This document shows positions 1-9,765 of a stretch of 64,000 nt of DNA, piece by piece. Origin of the DNA: Hymenobacter telluris. Lineage in GTDB: Bacteria > Bacteroidota > Bacteroidia > Cytophagales > Hymenobacteraceae. Location: positions 62,001 through 126,000 of the forward strand of contig NZ_JAFLQZ010000002.1 of the NCBI RefSeq assembly GCF_017313265.1, read 5' to 3'. Every line of letters begins with the position of its first letter. The first letter of the stretch is position 1. The notes under the pieces are model-generated. The model ran no database searches, had not been told where the DNA came from, and was given only the letters and a program-made list of their open reading frames with translations. The position numbers were made by a program, and so were the translations under genes.

Positions 1-513
<513 letters not shown>

Positions 514-535
514 TCTTAGATTTTGAAGATTAACC

Positions 536-568
536 GATAGCCGTTGGAGCGAACTTCCAACGGCTATC
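536..568 (+). terminator. Hairpin after ettA
   Basis: Perfect 13-bp arms (536-548 and 556-568) with a 7-nt loop start 22 bp after the ettA stop codon. No long T-run follows, so it may be a weak terminator or an mRNA 3'-end stabiliser. Confidence 0.6.
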
Positions 569-608
569 TGCATCTTAGCCAATCCATAGATGATTCGACG
601 AGCAACAG

Positions 609-1547
609 ATGAAATACTATCTAGGGGTTACAGATTGGCGGTGGTATAATTACTTAGGTCAGAATTCTCCTGAAGATGTAAACTTCTGGCAGCCGGGCGG
701 CCGGACAGCGTTTCGAGCACTTGAACCGGGCGGACCTTTCTTGTTTAAGTTGAAAAGCCCCTATAATGCTATTGGCGGCATAGGTTTTTTCGCGGCTCAG
801 AGCCAAGTGCCTCTATCGGTGGCTTGGGATACTTTTGGTCAGCGGAACGGCTTTGAAACGCTGGAACAGTTTCGGGCAGCCATCCAACAAATTCGTGGTG
901 ATAAGGACCGTAATCCGACTATTGGCTGCATCGCCCTAACGAACCCCATCTTCTTTCGCCGACAGGATTGGATACCCTTGCCGGTCAACTGGAGCAACAG
1001 TATTGTAGTAGGCAAAGGCTACGATACGAATAAAGACTCCGTTGATGCAGCGCTTTGGCAACAGGTACAGGCAGTGCTGGCGCGCTATCAAAGCAGCGAC
1101 TATACCGGGCAAGATGGAGCATTGGTAGTAACCGAGCCTGCTCCGCTGTATGGCGCGCCGGTGTTGCGGAAGGTGCGTATCGGGCAGGGTGCTTTTCGCT
1201 TGTCGGTCACCGACGCATACGCCAAACGGTGCGCCATCACCGGCGAAAAAACGTTGCCCGTGCTGGAAGCAGCGCATATCCGGCCATACGCCGAAGCCGG
1301 ACCGAATACCGTGACAAACGGACTGTTGCTTCGCTCAGATATGCACAAGCTCTTTGATGACGGCTATATCACGGTTGCCCCCAACTATAAAATCGAAGTC
1401 AGCCAACGTATTCGGGAAGAGTTCGAGAACGGGCGCGAGTATTACCAGTACCACGGAAAGGAACTGCTGATATTGCCTACGGCGGTTGATAACAGGCCAA
1501 ATGTTAATTTCCTAGAGTATCACAATACGACTATTTTCCGGGCATGA
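609..1547 (+). CDS. HNH endonuclease with N-terminal EVE/PUA-like domain (probable modification-dependent nuclease)
   Basis: A 312-residue protein. The C-terminal third (about 190-260) holds an HNH_2-type nuclease motif: CAITGE, then AAHIRPY with His223, TNGLLL with Asn237, and SDMHKLFD with His246. The N-terminal half (about 1-120) has segments such as FKLKSPYNAIGG, SVAWDTFGQRNG and GCIALTNPIFF that resemble PUA/EVE-like readers of modified bases; that assignment is inferred by eye. Fusions of a reader domain to HNH are typical of type IV restriction enzymes that cut DNA carrying foreign modifications. It stands alone with no methyltransferase beside it, as expected for that class. The GC content of the first 400 bp is lower than that of its neighbours, which hints at horizontal transfer. 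Confidence 0.72.
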   Translation: MKYYLGVTDWRWYNYLGQNSPEDVNFWQPGGRTAFRALEPGGPFLFKLKSPYNAIGGIGFFAAQSQVPLSVAWDTFGQRNGFETLEQFRAAIQQIRGDKDRNPTIGCIALTNPIFFRRQDWIPLPVNWSNSIVVGKGYDTNKDSVDAALWQQVQAVLARYQSSDYTGQDGALVVTEPAPLYGAPVLRKVRIGQGAFRLSVTDAYAKRCAITGEKTLPVLEAAHIRPYAEAGPNTVTNGLLLRSDMHKLFDDGYITVAPNYKIEVSQRIREEFENGREYYQYHGKELLILPTAVDNRPNVNFLEYHNTTIFRA

Positions 1548-1655
1548 GTACTGAGTTGTACTCAACTCACAAACTCAAAACTAGCCTTAACGGTCCACTC
1601 TGGTGAGTTCGGCAACCTATTCAACCCGGCGGAGTAGAATCTAAAGCTGCATACA

Positions 1656-1707
1656 ACGGCCCGGCCGCTGGTTTGCTCCACTAGAGGAGAGCCAGCGGCC
1701 GGGCCGT
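1656..1707. terminator. Bidirectional terminator between convergent genes
   Basis: Perfect 16-bp arms (1656-1671, 1692-1707) rich in GC, with an inner CTCC/GGAG stem. It lies between the convergent HNH gene and the following minus-strand gene and could serve both. Confidence 0.75.
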
Positions 1708-1720
1708 ATTTATAGTGAAC

Positions 1721-3193
1721 CTATTTCTTGGTCAGGAAGCCGGGTAACGAAGCCGATACATTGAAGCCCAAACGCCATTTCTCATCATTATCCCATTTGC
1801 CCTGCAACATAAAGTTAATAGCTGACTCGCCGACTAAAGCCGGCACAAACAAGCCAAAGGTAGCCCGATGGTCGGTTCGAGCATCAAAACGCACATCCTG
1901 ACGGATTCGGTAGGTAGCATCGAAGCCCAAGCGCCAGCGGTTCCAGAAAAAGCTGTATTGAGCATCGCCCACGGCGCGGTGTAGCTCGGCTGGTTCCGTC
2001 GGGTAAAACTTGGATTCCGCTACCGTATTTACAGGTGGCGTGCTAGGGTCCAATTGCTGCGGTAGCACGCGCTGGTACGTTACCTGCCGCTTCGGGTTGA
2101 ATGTGCGCTGGTTGTTATAGCCGATGCCTACGGCCCCGAAGTACCGCGTCTTGCGTCGTATCCAGCCCTTGTTTAGGCCTAGTCGCATGTCCACGAAGGG
2201 AAAACGTTTCTCCTTCATCAAGGAAGTCTCGCTGGCTTGGTAAATGGGCTGCTTTTCATTGTTAAACAAAATTTTGCCCGAAGTCCATACCAAGGCCCGC
2301 TGCTTCCATTCTACATCTTTCAGCTGAATACTATCAAGCCGGTCAGCTGTGCGTTTGTCGTGCCAGTCGTAGGCGAGCTGTGTAAGGGTATCGGGTACAC
2401 AGACGTGCGAGCGTATCCACGCAACTGCCTCCGACGACGACATACCAGCCCATTTTTTCGGTAAGAGTGGACGCAACGCATCAATGGCCTTCCAGTAGGT
2501 TTGGCGCAAAGCCATGCGCCGCAGGCCGGCAGGTGATAAAGGATCATCGGCAGGTTCAAGCAATGCATCGTAGTCACGGGTAATCACAATAGCACGTTCC
2601 AACACCCCTTGTTCATTGAGCCGGCAAAGCGTGTCGCCGGCTTGCAGCATAGTATTATGCGTGGCTGATTGGCCTCGTGCAGCATCGTATCGGGCTAGTT
2701 CCTGGCGCAGCTGCCGATGCAGCTTGGCCCGGTTGGTTGAATCGGGCCAATAATAGGTTGTGGTGGTATTGGGGCCGAAGCGAAACACGTTGAAGGCCAG
2801 CCCAGCTCCAACGGTACGTTGATACCTATCGTCGTCGAATATGTTGGTAAAGCCTTCTTCCGACTGGCCCGTTAGTACTGCCTGCACCGAGAAACGCCGC
2901 ACGCTCCGTAGTCTAAACAGGTTGGTACCCATGTTCAGTGTGAAGCTCTTATCCGTTATAGCAGCGCTTACGCCAGGTAATTTGCTTTGCGCAACCAGCG
3001 TACCACTCATCAACTGTAAATCTTTGAGGCGAACACTGTCGCGGTATAAGTTCTCCGTCACAACCCGATAGAGAGCAGGGGTAGGGCCTGTCATAGCACG
3101 GACGGCATCGAGGCGTTGTTCGTTAGCGGTACGGACTTGACCAAAGGCTGGTGCTACTATCAGTAATACTGCTATGGATAAAAGATGCTTCAT
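1721..3193 (-). CDS. Secreted hypothetical protein, probably outer membrane associated
   Basis: A 490-residue protein starting with a clear signal peptide (MKHLLSIAVLLIVAPAFGQ). No family is recognised with certainty. The middle (about 150-300) is charged and helical-looking (LHRQLRQELARYDAAR). The last 180 residues alternate hydrophobic and polar residues with aromatic positions (FGAVGIGYNNQRTF, RWRLGFDATYRI, WRLGFNVSASLPGF), the pattern of beta-barrel strands. A surface or outer-membrane location is therefore inferred. It is monocistronic, with a bidirectional terminator after its end. Confidence 0.7.
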   Translation of the reverse strand: MKHLLSIAVLLIVAPAFGQVRTANEQRLDAVRAMTGPTPALYRVVTENLYRDSVRLKDLQLMSGTLVAQSKLPGVSAAITDKSFTLNMGTNLFRLRSVRRFSVQAVLTGQSEEGFTNIFDDDRYQRTVGAGLAFNVFRFGPNTTTTYYWPDSTNRAKLHRQLRQELARYDAARGQSATHNTMLQAGDTLCRLNEQGVLERAIVITRDYDALLEPADDPLSPAGLRRMALRQTYWKAIDALRPLLPKKWAGMSSSEAVAWIRSHVCVPDTLTQLAYDWHDKRTADRLDSIQLKDVEWKQRALVWTSGKILFNNEKQPIYQASETSLMKEKRFPFVDMRLGLNKGWIRRKTRYFGAVGIGYNNQRTFNPKRQVTYQRVLPQQLDPSTPPVNTVAESKFYPTEPAELHRAVGDAQYSFFWNRWRLGFDATYRIRQDVRFDARTDHRATFGLFVPALVGESAINFMLQGKWDNDEKWRLGFNVSASLPGFLTKK

Positions 3194-3327
3194 ACTGTCA
3201 GTATTGAGAAGGTTGGCAACTACATTATACTCCGACGGGGCAAACCTATTCGCTTTGCGGAAGCCTTTACTACCGTGCCAGCACTGAATTTTTGGGGCAT
3301 GACCTCCGTGTCAGGCGCTTGATTTCG

Positions 3328-3366
3328 TTGTAGCGAATCGATTATTTTTTCGTCGATTCGCTACAA
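3328..3366. promoter_or_regulatory. Palindromic operator candidate before the HTH gene
   Basis: Perfect 14-bp inverted repeat: TTGTAGCGAATCGA at 3328-3341 and its complement at 3353-3366, with an 11-nt AT-rich centre. It ends 9 bp before the start codon of the HTH gene, so a protein bound here would block that gene. Autoregulation by the HTH protein is the simplest reading. A short-leader mRNA hairpin is an alternative. Confidence 0.55.
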
Positions 3367-3375
3367 ACTCACCCG

Positions 3376-3873
3376 ATGGCTCGCCCGCTCACCCATTCCA
3401 ACCCCTCCGACACCCTCGAAGCCGCCGTGCGGGAGCATTTCGGGCTGAGCCAGGACGAGCTGGCCCGCTACCTCGGCGTCACGCGGGGGCTGGTGGCGCA
3501 CCTGGAGGCCGGCCGTCGGTTGCCCACGGCAGCTGGTAGTCGGCGGCTGGGATATCTGGCGCTGCTGCCGCCGCCTACCGGGGCGGGGCCGGTTGCGCCC
3601 CGCTTTGTGGTGCCCGAGGTGCCGGCTCCGGTGGCGTTGCCCGAGCTGCCTGAGATGGACGGGAAGTTGGCGGTGGCGCCGCCGCGGCGGCGGCTGTTGC
3701 AGGTGCGGGCGCAGGCGGCGCGGCTGCGGCTGGAGCTGCATAAGGCCGGCAAGGGCGCGGTAGTGGGGCAACGGCGGGCGTGGGGGCTGGCTCAGCTGCA
3801 AGCGGCACTGTCGCCGCTCGGCGTTACAGATGCCACCGAGCAGGCTCGCTTTGGGTGCTGTTTGCCGAATTGA
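3376..3873 (+). CDS. Small XRE/Cro-type helix-turn-helix protein
   Basis: A 165-residue protein. Residues about 12-60 form a Cro/C1-type helix-turn-helix (EHFGLSQDELARYLGVTRG, then LVAHLEAGRRLPT). The rest is Ala/Pro/Arg rich, with a charged helix near 112-150 (RRRLLQVRAQAARLRLELH). It is very GC rich. The 14-bp palindrome just before its start suggests that it controls its own expression. The absence of a toxin-like partner next to it argues against a simple antitoxin. Confidence 0.7.
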   Translation: MARPLTHSNPSDTLEAAVREHFGLSQDELARYLGVTRGLVAHLEAGRRLPTAAGSRRLGYLALLPPPTGAGPVAPRFVVPEVPAPVALPELPEMDGKLAVAPPRRRLLQVRAQAARLRLELHKAGKGAVVGQRRAWGLAQLQAALSPLGVTDATEQARFGCCLPN

Positions 3874-3970
3874 GGCCGCCGTGCCTACGCCGGCCTAACG
3901 CGCCGCCTAGCAACTAACTTATAGCACGAATTATGTAGTTCGCACCACAGAACGACTAGCTGGCGCGGGG

Positions 3971-3992
3971 GCGCGAACTGCAAAGTTCGCGC
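3971..3992. repeat. Short palindrome in convergent spacer
   Basis: Arms GCGCGAACT and AGTTCGCGC with a GCAA loop lie between two convergent genes. An imperfect half copy (TAGTTCGCACC) lies about 40 bp upstream. It may be a terminator or a REP-like unit. Confidence 0.4.
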
Positions 3993-4006
3993 TACGGGGG
4001 ACCTCC

Positions 4007-5614
4007 TTAGTGCGGCATATGGCTAATCTTCGCCTCATCCAAATCCAGCTGGGCTTCCTGGTGGCGGAGCATGTGGTCCTCGAATACGTCTTGGCGGCGC
4101 AGTACAGCCAACTCTTCGCGCTGTACTTGGAGCACGTCGAGCAACACGTGGTGGTAGCGTTGCAGGGCCTGGCGCTTGGATTCGTCGTAGTCGAGGGCTT
4201 CGAGCAGATTGCCGGTGCGCTGGGCTTCGGCCTGCATGCGTTGTTGTAAGGCCCGGATCAACTCGTTCTGTTCCAGGTCGGTGGAATACCGCTGGTCGAG
4301 GTGGGCCAGGGCGGCTTGGCGGAGCCGTAGCCGGATGCCCGCTTCCTGCTCTTCGGCAGGCATCTGTTCGTCGGTGTTGGAAATACCGGTGAGGCGGATA
4401 AGCAGCGGCAGCGTAAGGCCCTGAAAAACCAGCGTCACGAGGATAACCACGAAGGTGATAAACAAAATCAGGTTGCGCTGCGGAAACGCCTGCCCGTTGG
4501 CTAGCAGCAACGGCACCGACAGCGCCGACGCCAACGACACCACACCCCGCATACCCGCCCAGCCCATAACCAAAGGAGCCTGCCAGCCTGGGCTGGGCTC
4601 CGTGCTGCGGATATTGTAGCTCCACCAGCGCGGTACGAAAGCCGCCGGATACATCCACAGCAGCCGAATCACGATAATAATACCGCTGATGAGCAGGCCG
4701 TAGGTAATAGCTTGCTGGAGCGAGTAGCTGCCCAATCCTTCCATAGCCATGGGCAGCTGCAACCCAATCAGAATGAACACCAGCCCGTTCAGCACAAAGC
4801 CCACGCTGGCCCACACATTGCTGGTTTGAAGGCGGGTATTGGCATCAAACACGCGGTGCGAGTGAAACGACATCAGCAAACCACCGCTCACCACCGCCAA
4901 TACCCCCGAAAAGTGGAATTCCTCGGCCAGCAGGTACATAGCATAGGGCGCCAGAAACGTAAGCACTGTGTTGATGCTGGGCGTGGTAGGTAGGTAGCGG
5001 TGAATTAGGTAGAAGCCGTGCGCCACCGCCAGCCCCACCACAATGCCCATACCGCTCACCAGCAGAAACGTGGTGGCCGCCTGCTGCCACGCAAACGTGC
5101 CCGATACCACCGCCGCCAGTGCAAACCGGAACACAATCAAGCTACTAGCGTCGTTGATGAGGCTCTCGCCTTCCAGAATAGCCGTGACGCGGCGCGGTAC
5201 CTTAATACCCTTCAGCACCGACGTGGCGGCCACGGCATCGGGCGGCGAAATGATGCCCCCCAGCAGAAACCCCAGCGCCAGCGTAAACCCCGGAATAACT
5301 GCCCGTGATACGTAGGCCACGATGGTGGAAGTGAAAAACACCAGCCCGAACGCCAGGAGCCCAATGGGTCGTTTCCAGCGCCAGAATTCGCGCCACGAAG
5401 TGTACCAGGCGGCTTCGTAGAGCAGCGGCGGCAGGAATATCAGGAAAATCAGGTCGGGGTCGATAATGATATGGGGCAAGCCAGGAATGAAACTCAGTGC
5501 CAAGCCGCCCAGCACCAGGAAAATAGGATAGGAGATGCGCAGCTTTTGCCCTAGCATCACGAGCAGCAGCATAGCAAACAGCAACCCCAGAACCAGCAGT
5601 ATTTTTTCGTGCAT
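4007..5614 (-). CDS. Na+/H+ antiporter, CPA1 family
   Basis: About 535 residues from the ATG at 5614 (an upstream TTG in frame is less likely). Twelve or so hydrophobic segments span residues 1-410; motifs include FLPPLLYEAAW, GGIISPPDAVAATSVLKG and LEGESLINDASSLIVFR, which carry the conserved acidic pair of CPA1 exchangers. A cytoplasmic helical tail follows (about 415-535), rich in Arg, Gln and Leu and ending DLDEAKISHMPH. The protein would exchange cytoplasmic Na+ (or K+) for external H+ in the inner membrane for pH and salt control. It stands alone, convergent with the HTH gene. Confidence 0.88.
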   Translation of the reverse strand: MHEKILLVLGLLFAMLLLVMLGQKLRISYPIFLVLGGLALSFIPGLPHIIIDPDLIFLIFLPPLLYEAAWYTSWREFWRWKRPIGLLAFGLVFFTSTIVAYVSRAVIPGFTLALGFLLGGIISPPDAVAATSVLKGIKVPRRVTAILEGESLINDASSLIVFRFALAAVVSGTFAWQQAATTFLLVSGMGIVVGLAVAHGFYLIHRYLPTTPSINTVLTFLAPYAMYLLAEEFHFSGVLAVVSGGLLMSFHSHRVFDANTRLQTSNVWASVGFVLNGLVFILIGLQLPMAMEGLGSYSLQQAITYGLLISGIIIVIRLLWMYPAAFVPRWWSYNIRSTEPSPGWQAPLVMGWAGMRGVVSLASALSVPLLLANGQAFPQRNLILFITFVVILVTLVFQGLTLPLLIRLTGISNTDEQMPAEEQEAGIRLRLRQAALAHLDQRYSTDLEQNELIRALQQRMQAEAQRTGNLLEALDYDESKRQALQRYHHVLLDVLQVQREELAVLRRQDVFEDHMLRHQEAQLDLDEAKISHMPH

Positions 5615-5778
5615 CGGTAGCAGCGTAAGGATGAAGCCCGGCAAACGGTCGGCGGAAGGTAGTGCTTCACCATGAAAGTTGGCATTACGGAGTGTGGTGC
5701 GTTGCAGCTTGCCTGCGTACTACAGCCCGCCAAGGAAGCAACCCAACTACCGCCTTTCTAGGGCTGCTTACCATCAAA

Positions 5779-5812
5779 AAAAGGCCGATGCTACAATCAG
5801 CATCGGCCTTTT
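5779..5812 (-). terminator. Intrinsic terminator of the metalloprotease gene
   Basis: Perfect 14-bp arms (5779-5792 and 5799-5812) around a 6-nt loop. On the minus strand the stem is followed by a run of seven T. It lies 33 bp after the stop of the large protease gene. Confidence 0.85.
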
Positions 5813-5844
5813 CTAGAAGAAGAAGGAGGTACGGGTGGCTTGTG

Positions 5845-8800
5845 CTACTCTACCACTACTCGGCGCACGGCGGGAGCCTGGCCCGCCACTTGTACCGTAA
5901 GAATGTAAGTGCCTGCCGCCAGACCAGTAGTGGGCAGCTCAGTAGTGGTGCCGCTGAAGCTGCGGGTGGCTACGCGCTGGCCCAGCACATTGTGCAGGGT
6001 TACGGTAGCGGCAGGAGCCGCAGCGGACAAGGATACGTTGAAGGCAGCATTGGTGCCCGCCGGGTTCGGCCACACGCGGAAGGCGGCCTCATTGGCGCTC
6101 TTATTAGCCAGCGGGGCACAAGTAGCCAGCAGCGCAAAGTTGCCGGTTTCTCCTTCCCAACCCGACACAAATATCCGGTAGGTGGTGCCGGCCACCGAGT
6201 TGAAGGCCACGCTGGACGCCACACCGCAGCCCGCACCATCGTCGTTGCCGGCTATGCACACGTAAGCGCCGCAGGTACCGCTGTACACAAATAGCTTCGA
6301 GTCGTAATCGGTGAAAGCGTCGCAGGTGCTCACCGTGATACGGCCACCGGTGCCCACCAAGGTGTAAAACGAACCGCCGCCATCTACGCTGGTAGTGCAG
6401 TTGCCGGTTGGGTCGCCGGTGGTGGTAACGCCTTCGGTGGTACCCGTCACGCGTACGCCGCAAGTCAGGGGCAGGGCCGCCGAGCACAGGTCATTAACCG
6501 GCGGTGGCGAGAGGGTGCGGAACGGTAGCGCGGCCGGGTCGGCGGTGGCACCATTTGCGCAGTTGCCCACCACGCGCACCACATAGTTGGTAGCGGGCTG
6601 CAAGCCAGTGAGCGTAGCCGTAGAGGCGGTTACGGTTTGCGTAGTCGTGGCTGGCAGCGTTGTGATGGTGTAGCTGAGGTTGGAAGGAGCCCCTACAAAG
6701 CTGATAGTAGCCGAAGTCAGCGTGCGGTTGGTTACCACCAACTCGGAAGGCGCGCTGCACAGCGGCGGAGCCGTAGTCGTGAAGCTGGCCGTAGCGGCTA
6801 CCGAGGTGCCGAAGGTGCTGCACGCCGTAACAATATGCACGGTGTACGCGGTGCCAGGCGTCAGGCCGGTCAGCGTTACCGGCGAGGTCGTGACGGTTTG
6901 GGTGGTGGTAGCAGGCGTGGTTGTTACCACATATTGTACGGCGCCCGCGCTGGCCGTGAAGGCTACACTGGCGCTGGTATTGGTGATGCCATTTACGGCC
7001 ACTGCCGTAGGCGGCGCGCACACCGTGGGGCTGCTGATGGTGAAGTTGCGGTTGGAGATGTCGAAGAAGTAGTTGCCCACCGCTTCCACCATCACCCGCG
7101 CCGTGGTAGTGGCCACGTTCGGCACCCGCACGGTGGCCGTACCGTTGTTGGCTACGTTCAGGGCCAGGGCCGTTGGGTAGGTGTAGCCGCCATCGGTGCT
7201 GAGGCGGATGTTCACGGTGGCACAGTTCACGCCATTGGCAGTGGTGCCGGCCACGTTCCAGGTTACGGTTTGGGTGGTACCGCCCACCCAGGCCACCGCC
7301 GCCGTATCGGGGCTGGTAACCAGGAAGGGCCCGGCAGCGCTGGTTACGCGCAGCTTCAGCGAGTCGCTACTCGTGACGCCGCCAATAACGCCCACAGTGC
7401 TACGGTGCTGGTCGCGCACGGTGCACTTAAAGGTCATCCGCCGCGTAACGGTGGGCAGCCGCTCCCCAATAACCACCGAGTCGCGCACGATGCTGCGCAG
7501 CTGTGGGAAGTAGCGCGTAGGCGAGGCCGTAGGTACAAACGAGCGGAACAGCGGCACGTTGTTGTTGGCTACTTGTGTGGCAGTAGGAGCGCCGGCTGAG
7601 CCCAAATCTATTTCCTCCCAATTGTAGGTGAGGGTGTCGGAATCCGCATCCACCCCGAAGGCCGTCAGCTTGAAGGGCGTGCCGATGGGCAGCGTTAGGT
7701 TGTTGGCCGGAATCCGCACGATAGGCAGCGTATTGCCGGTAGGCGTGGTAACGGGGCAGGTAGTGGTGGTGATGAAGCCGCGCATCTCCTCGAAGTTGCC
7801 CACGTGGAAAAAAGCATCGGAGTTGCGCTGAATGTTTTGCGCGCCGCAAATACCGGCGTAGGCCATAATCGTGCTGCCCGAACCTGGTTCCCAGGCCGTA
7901 TCGGCGCTGCGGTTGCCGCCCGCACAACTGCCGGTGCTGCCGTTGAAAGGGTGGCTACCGCTGAACTGGTGGCCCATTTCGTGGGCCACATAATCAATGT
8001 CAAACGCATCGGCCACTGGCGAGCTGCTGCCCGTTACGCCCCGCGCCTTGTTGCCCGTTGCGCATACTACCGCATAGCCGGCCACGCCCCCGCCGCCTGT
8101 GCTAAACACGTGCCCGATGTCGTAGTTGGCGTTGCCAATGCGGGTGTCAATGGTGGTTTGGTTTTGGCCCAGCATTGTGCTACCGTTGGTGTTGGTGTAG
8201 GGGTCGGTGGTAGCGTTGAGGTAAATCAGGGAATCGTTGTTGGGCACCAGAATCAGGCGCACGGCTAGTTCCTTTTCGTACACGCCCACCACGCGGTTCA
8301 CGCTCGTTACAATGGCTGCCTGCACCAGAGGCCGGGTACCGCCGTGGAAGGTGGAATACTCGCCGGTAGTAGCTACGGCCACGCGGTAGGTGCGCAGCAA
8401 GCTGCCGCTGCCAATAGCGGCGGCGCTGCTGGTGCCCGGCGTGGTTTGGGGCCGGGCCGCACTGGTGCGCTCCGGCTTAGCTGGCCGGAAGTCGCAAGCC
8501 ATAGTTTCGGTGGCCGTTGGGCGAATGTCGCGCCGGAAAAAGCTTAGGTAGTGCCGCACGTCGCCGCGCCGGCTAGGCTCAATGTACACCGTGCCCGTCG
8601 TGGCCGACAGAATCTGGGCGTGGAAGCCGGCGGGCGTCAGGTCGAGGCGCACAGTAGCCGTGGCATCATCGAGGCCGCGGCCGGTGTAGGTTTTTATATT
8701 GGGGTACCGAGCAGCCAGTGCCGGTGCCATTACGCTGGTTTGCCACACGGCAAAGCGGCTCGTACGGCCATCGGGTAGGGGCAATGCCAGCACCAAGGGG

Positions 8801-9033
8801 GAGGCACCGGGCTGGTTTTCAACAGGAGCAAGCGCCAGTACCGTCCGGGCCGTGGCCACATCGAGGGTCAGGGCGCGGCTCCGGTCCAGAGCCGCGGCTA
8901 GCGGTGTGGCTTCACCCGCTTCATCCCGCAGTAAAGTAGCGCCGGGTTGCTGCGCCGAGGCAGTGGACAGCGAAAACAACAGCGCCAGACTGCCTAGCAG
9001 GCGTCGGGTCCTGGTATAGTAGTTTTGTTTCAA
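5845..9033 (-). CDS. Secreted reprolysin-like zinc metalloprotease with fibronectin III repeats and T9SS tail
   Basis: A 1062-residue exported protease. A signal peptide (to about 28, ending STASAQ) is followed by a propeptide (about 30-190) and a metzincin catalytic domain with HEMGHQFSGSH at 351-361 and a Met-turn STIMAYAG shortly after. The third zinc histidine is kept, but the Gly of the usual HExxHxxGxxH is Ser, with Gly next to it. Two fibronectin III modules follow (CAPPTAVAVNGITNTSASVAF and CSAPSELVVTNRTLTSATISF types), then a bacterial pre-peptidase-like domain with DYDSKLFVYSG, and a T9SS type A sorting domain (FRVWPNPAG to VVVE). It should be exported through T9SS and anchored at the surface or released. 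The only in-frame start is TTG at 9033. Confidence 0.9.
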   Translation of the reverse strand: MKQNYYTRTRRLLGSLALLFSLSTASAQQPGATLLRDEAGEATPLAAALDRSRALTLDVATARTVLALAPVENQPGASPLVLALPLPDGRTSRFAVWQTSVMAPALAARYPNIKTYTGRGLDDATATVRLDLTPAGFHAQILSATTGTVYIEPSRRGDVRHYLSFFRRDIRPTATETMACDFRPAKPERTSAARPQTTPGTSSAAAIGSGSLLRTYRVAVATTGEYSTFHGGTRPLVQAAIVTSVNRVVGVYEKELAVRLILVPNNDSLIYLNATTDPYTNTNGSTMLGQNQTTIDTRIGNANYDIGHVFSTGGGGVAGYAVVCATGNKARGVTGSSSPVADAFDIDYVAHEMGHQFSGSHPFNGSTGSCAGGNRSADTAWEPGSGSTIMAYAGICGAQNIQRNSDAFFHVGNFEEMRGFITTTTCPVTTPTGNTLPIVRIPANNLTLPIGTPFKLTAFGVDADSDTLTYNWEEIDLGSAGAPTATQVANNNVPLFRSFVPTASPTRYFPQLRSIVRDSVVIGERLPTVTRRMTFKCTVRDQHRSTVGVIGGVTSSDSLKLRVTSAAGPFLVTSPDTAAVAWVGGTTQTVTWNVAGTTANGVNCATVNIRLSTDGGYTYPTALALNVANNGTATVRVPNVATTTARVMVEAVGNYFFDISNRNFTISSPTVCAPPTAVAVNGITNTSASVAFTASAGAVQYVVTTTPATTTQTVTTSPVTLTGLTPGTAYTVHIVTACSTFGTSVAATASFTTTAPPLCSAPSELVVTNRTLTSATISFVGAPSNLSYTITTLPATTTQTVTASTATLTGLQPATNYVVRVVGNCANGATADPAALPFRTLSPPPVNDLCSAALPLTCGVRVTGTTEGVTTTGDPTGNCTTSVDGGGSFYTLVGTGGRITVSTCDAFTDYDSKLFVYSGTCGAYVCIAGNDDGAGCGVASSVAFNSVAGTTYRIFVSGWEGETGNFALLATCAPLANKSANEAAFRVWPNPAGTNAAFNVSLSAAAPAATVTLHNVLGQRVATRSFSGTTTELPTTGLAAGTYILTVQVAGQAPAVRRVVVE

Positions 9034-9138
9034 GTGGAAAGGGTTGAATGTGGAAGTCGCTCTAAATGTACGCCTTCAAGCCCCACCAGCCTAGAATATG
9101 CCACAGTACATATGCGTGATGGAGCGCAGCTAATCATA

Positions 9139-9175
9139 AAACTGCCCACTTCTACCAGATAGAAGCGGGCAGTTT
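9139..9175 (-). terminator. Hairpin between nuclease fragment and protease
   Basis: 15-bp arms (9139-9153, 9161-9175) with one mismatch. On the minus strand the stem is followed by TTATGATTA. It lies after the nuclease gene fragment and before the protease gene. Confidence 0.65.
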
Positions 9176-9250
9176 ATGGGCGCGAATAGAACCAATAGGA
9201 GGCGGAAGAATAGTGGTGACTTGAGCGTAGTGGAAGCCTACCGAAGCAGG

Positions 9251-9631
9251 TGCTCAACCTTGCCCTACTGCGTCGGCCCCGTATCTACCCGGGCTTCCAA
9301 GGTGGCCTGCACGGCAGGCGCCACCGCCGACAGCAAATCCAGGCCGGTGGCGGCTTCCAGGGCATCAACGGTGGTGCGGTAGTTGCCCCAGGCGGCCCCT
9401 ACCGAATTCTGATTGGGGGCGTTGACGGCAATAACGCGGGTGCCAGCGTCTACGTCGTCGGGGCTGTGCTGGCCGGCGGGTAGCACCACTACTACTTTCC
9501 AGCAGCGGGCTGGTACCGTCACGCGGCCTTGGTCGATGGTGTTGTCGGGGCCCTGGGAGCCGGTGCCGCCGGTGCCGTAGCTGCCCATGATGATGTATAG
9601 TTCGTTGCCACCGCGCACCAGGGTGCGGCAG
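9251..9631 (-). pseudogene. Truncated second copy of the DNA/RNA non-specific endonuclease
   Basis: This fragment encodes the last ~120 residues (RGGNELYIIMGSYGTGG to RVDTGPTQ) of the nuclease found intact at 12746-13594, with about 97 percent identity over 381 bp by eye. The 5' part with the signal peptide and the DRGHH active site is missing: identity stops abruptly at base 9631 and unrelated sequence follows. Most differences lie near the gene end. It has no proper start and cannot make active enzyme, so it is a remnant of a partial duplication or of recombination between two copies. Confidence 0.85.
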
Positions 9632-9765
9632 CCGACTCACCGCTAGGGCGTAGAAATACGCCCCGGCCTTTAGCATTACGGACCGGGCGAAGGAAGCTAT
9701 AGCTTGGTTTTGTAATGCTGTTGATCAGGTTAATAGATCCACCATCACGGCTGTAGCGCAACACG

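Noticed and set aside
6637..7599. Open frame of 320 codons antisense to the metalloprotease
   Set aside because: Arg/Gly-rich shadow without any recognisable domain; the sense gene is unambiguous.
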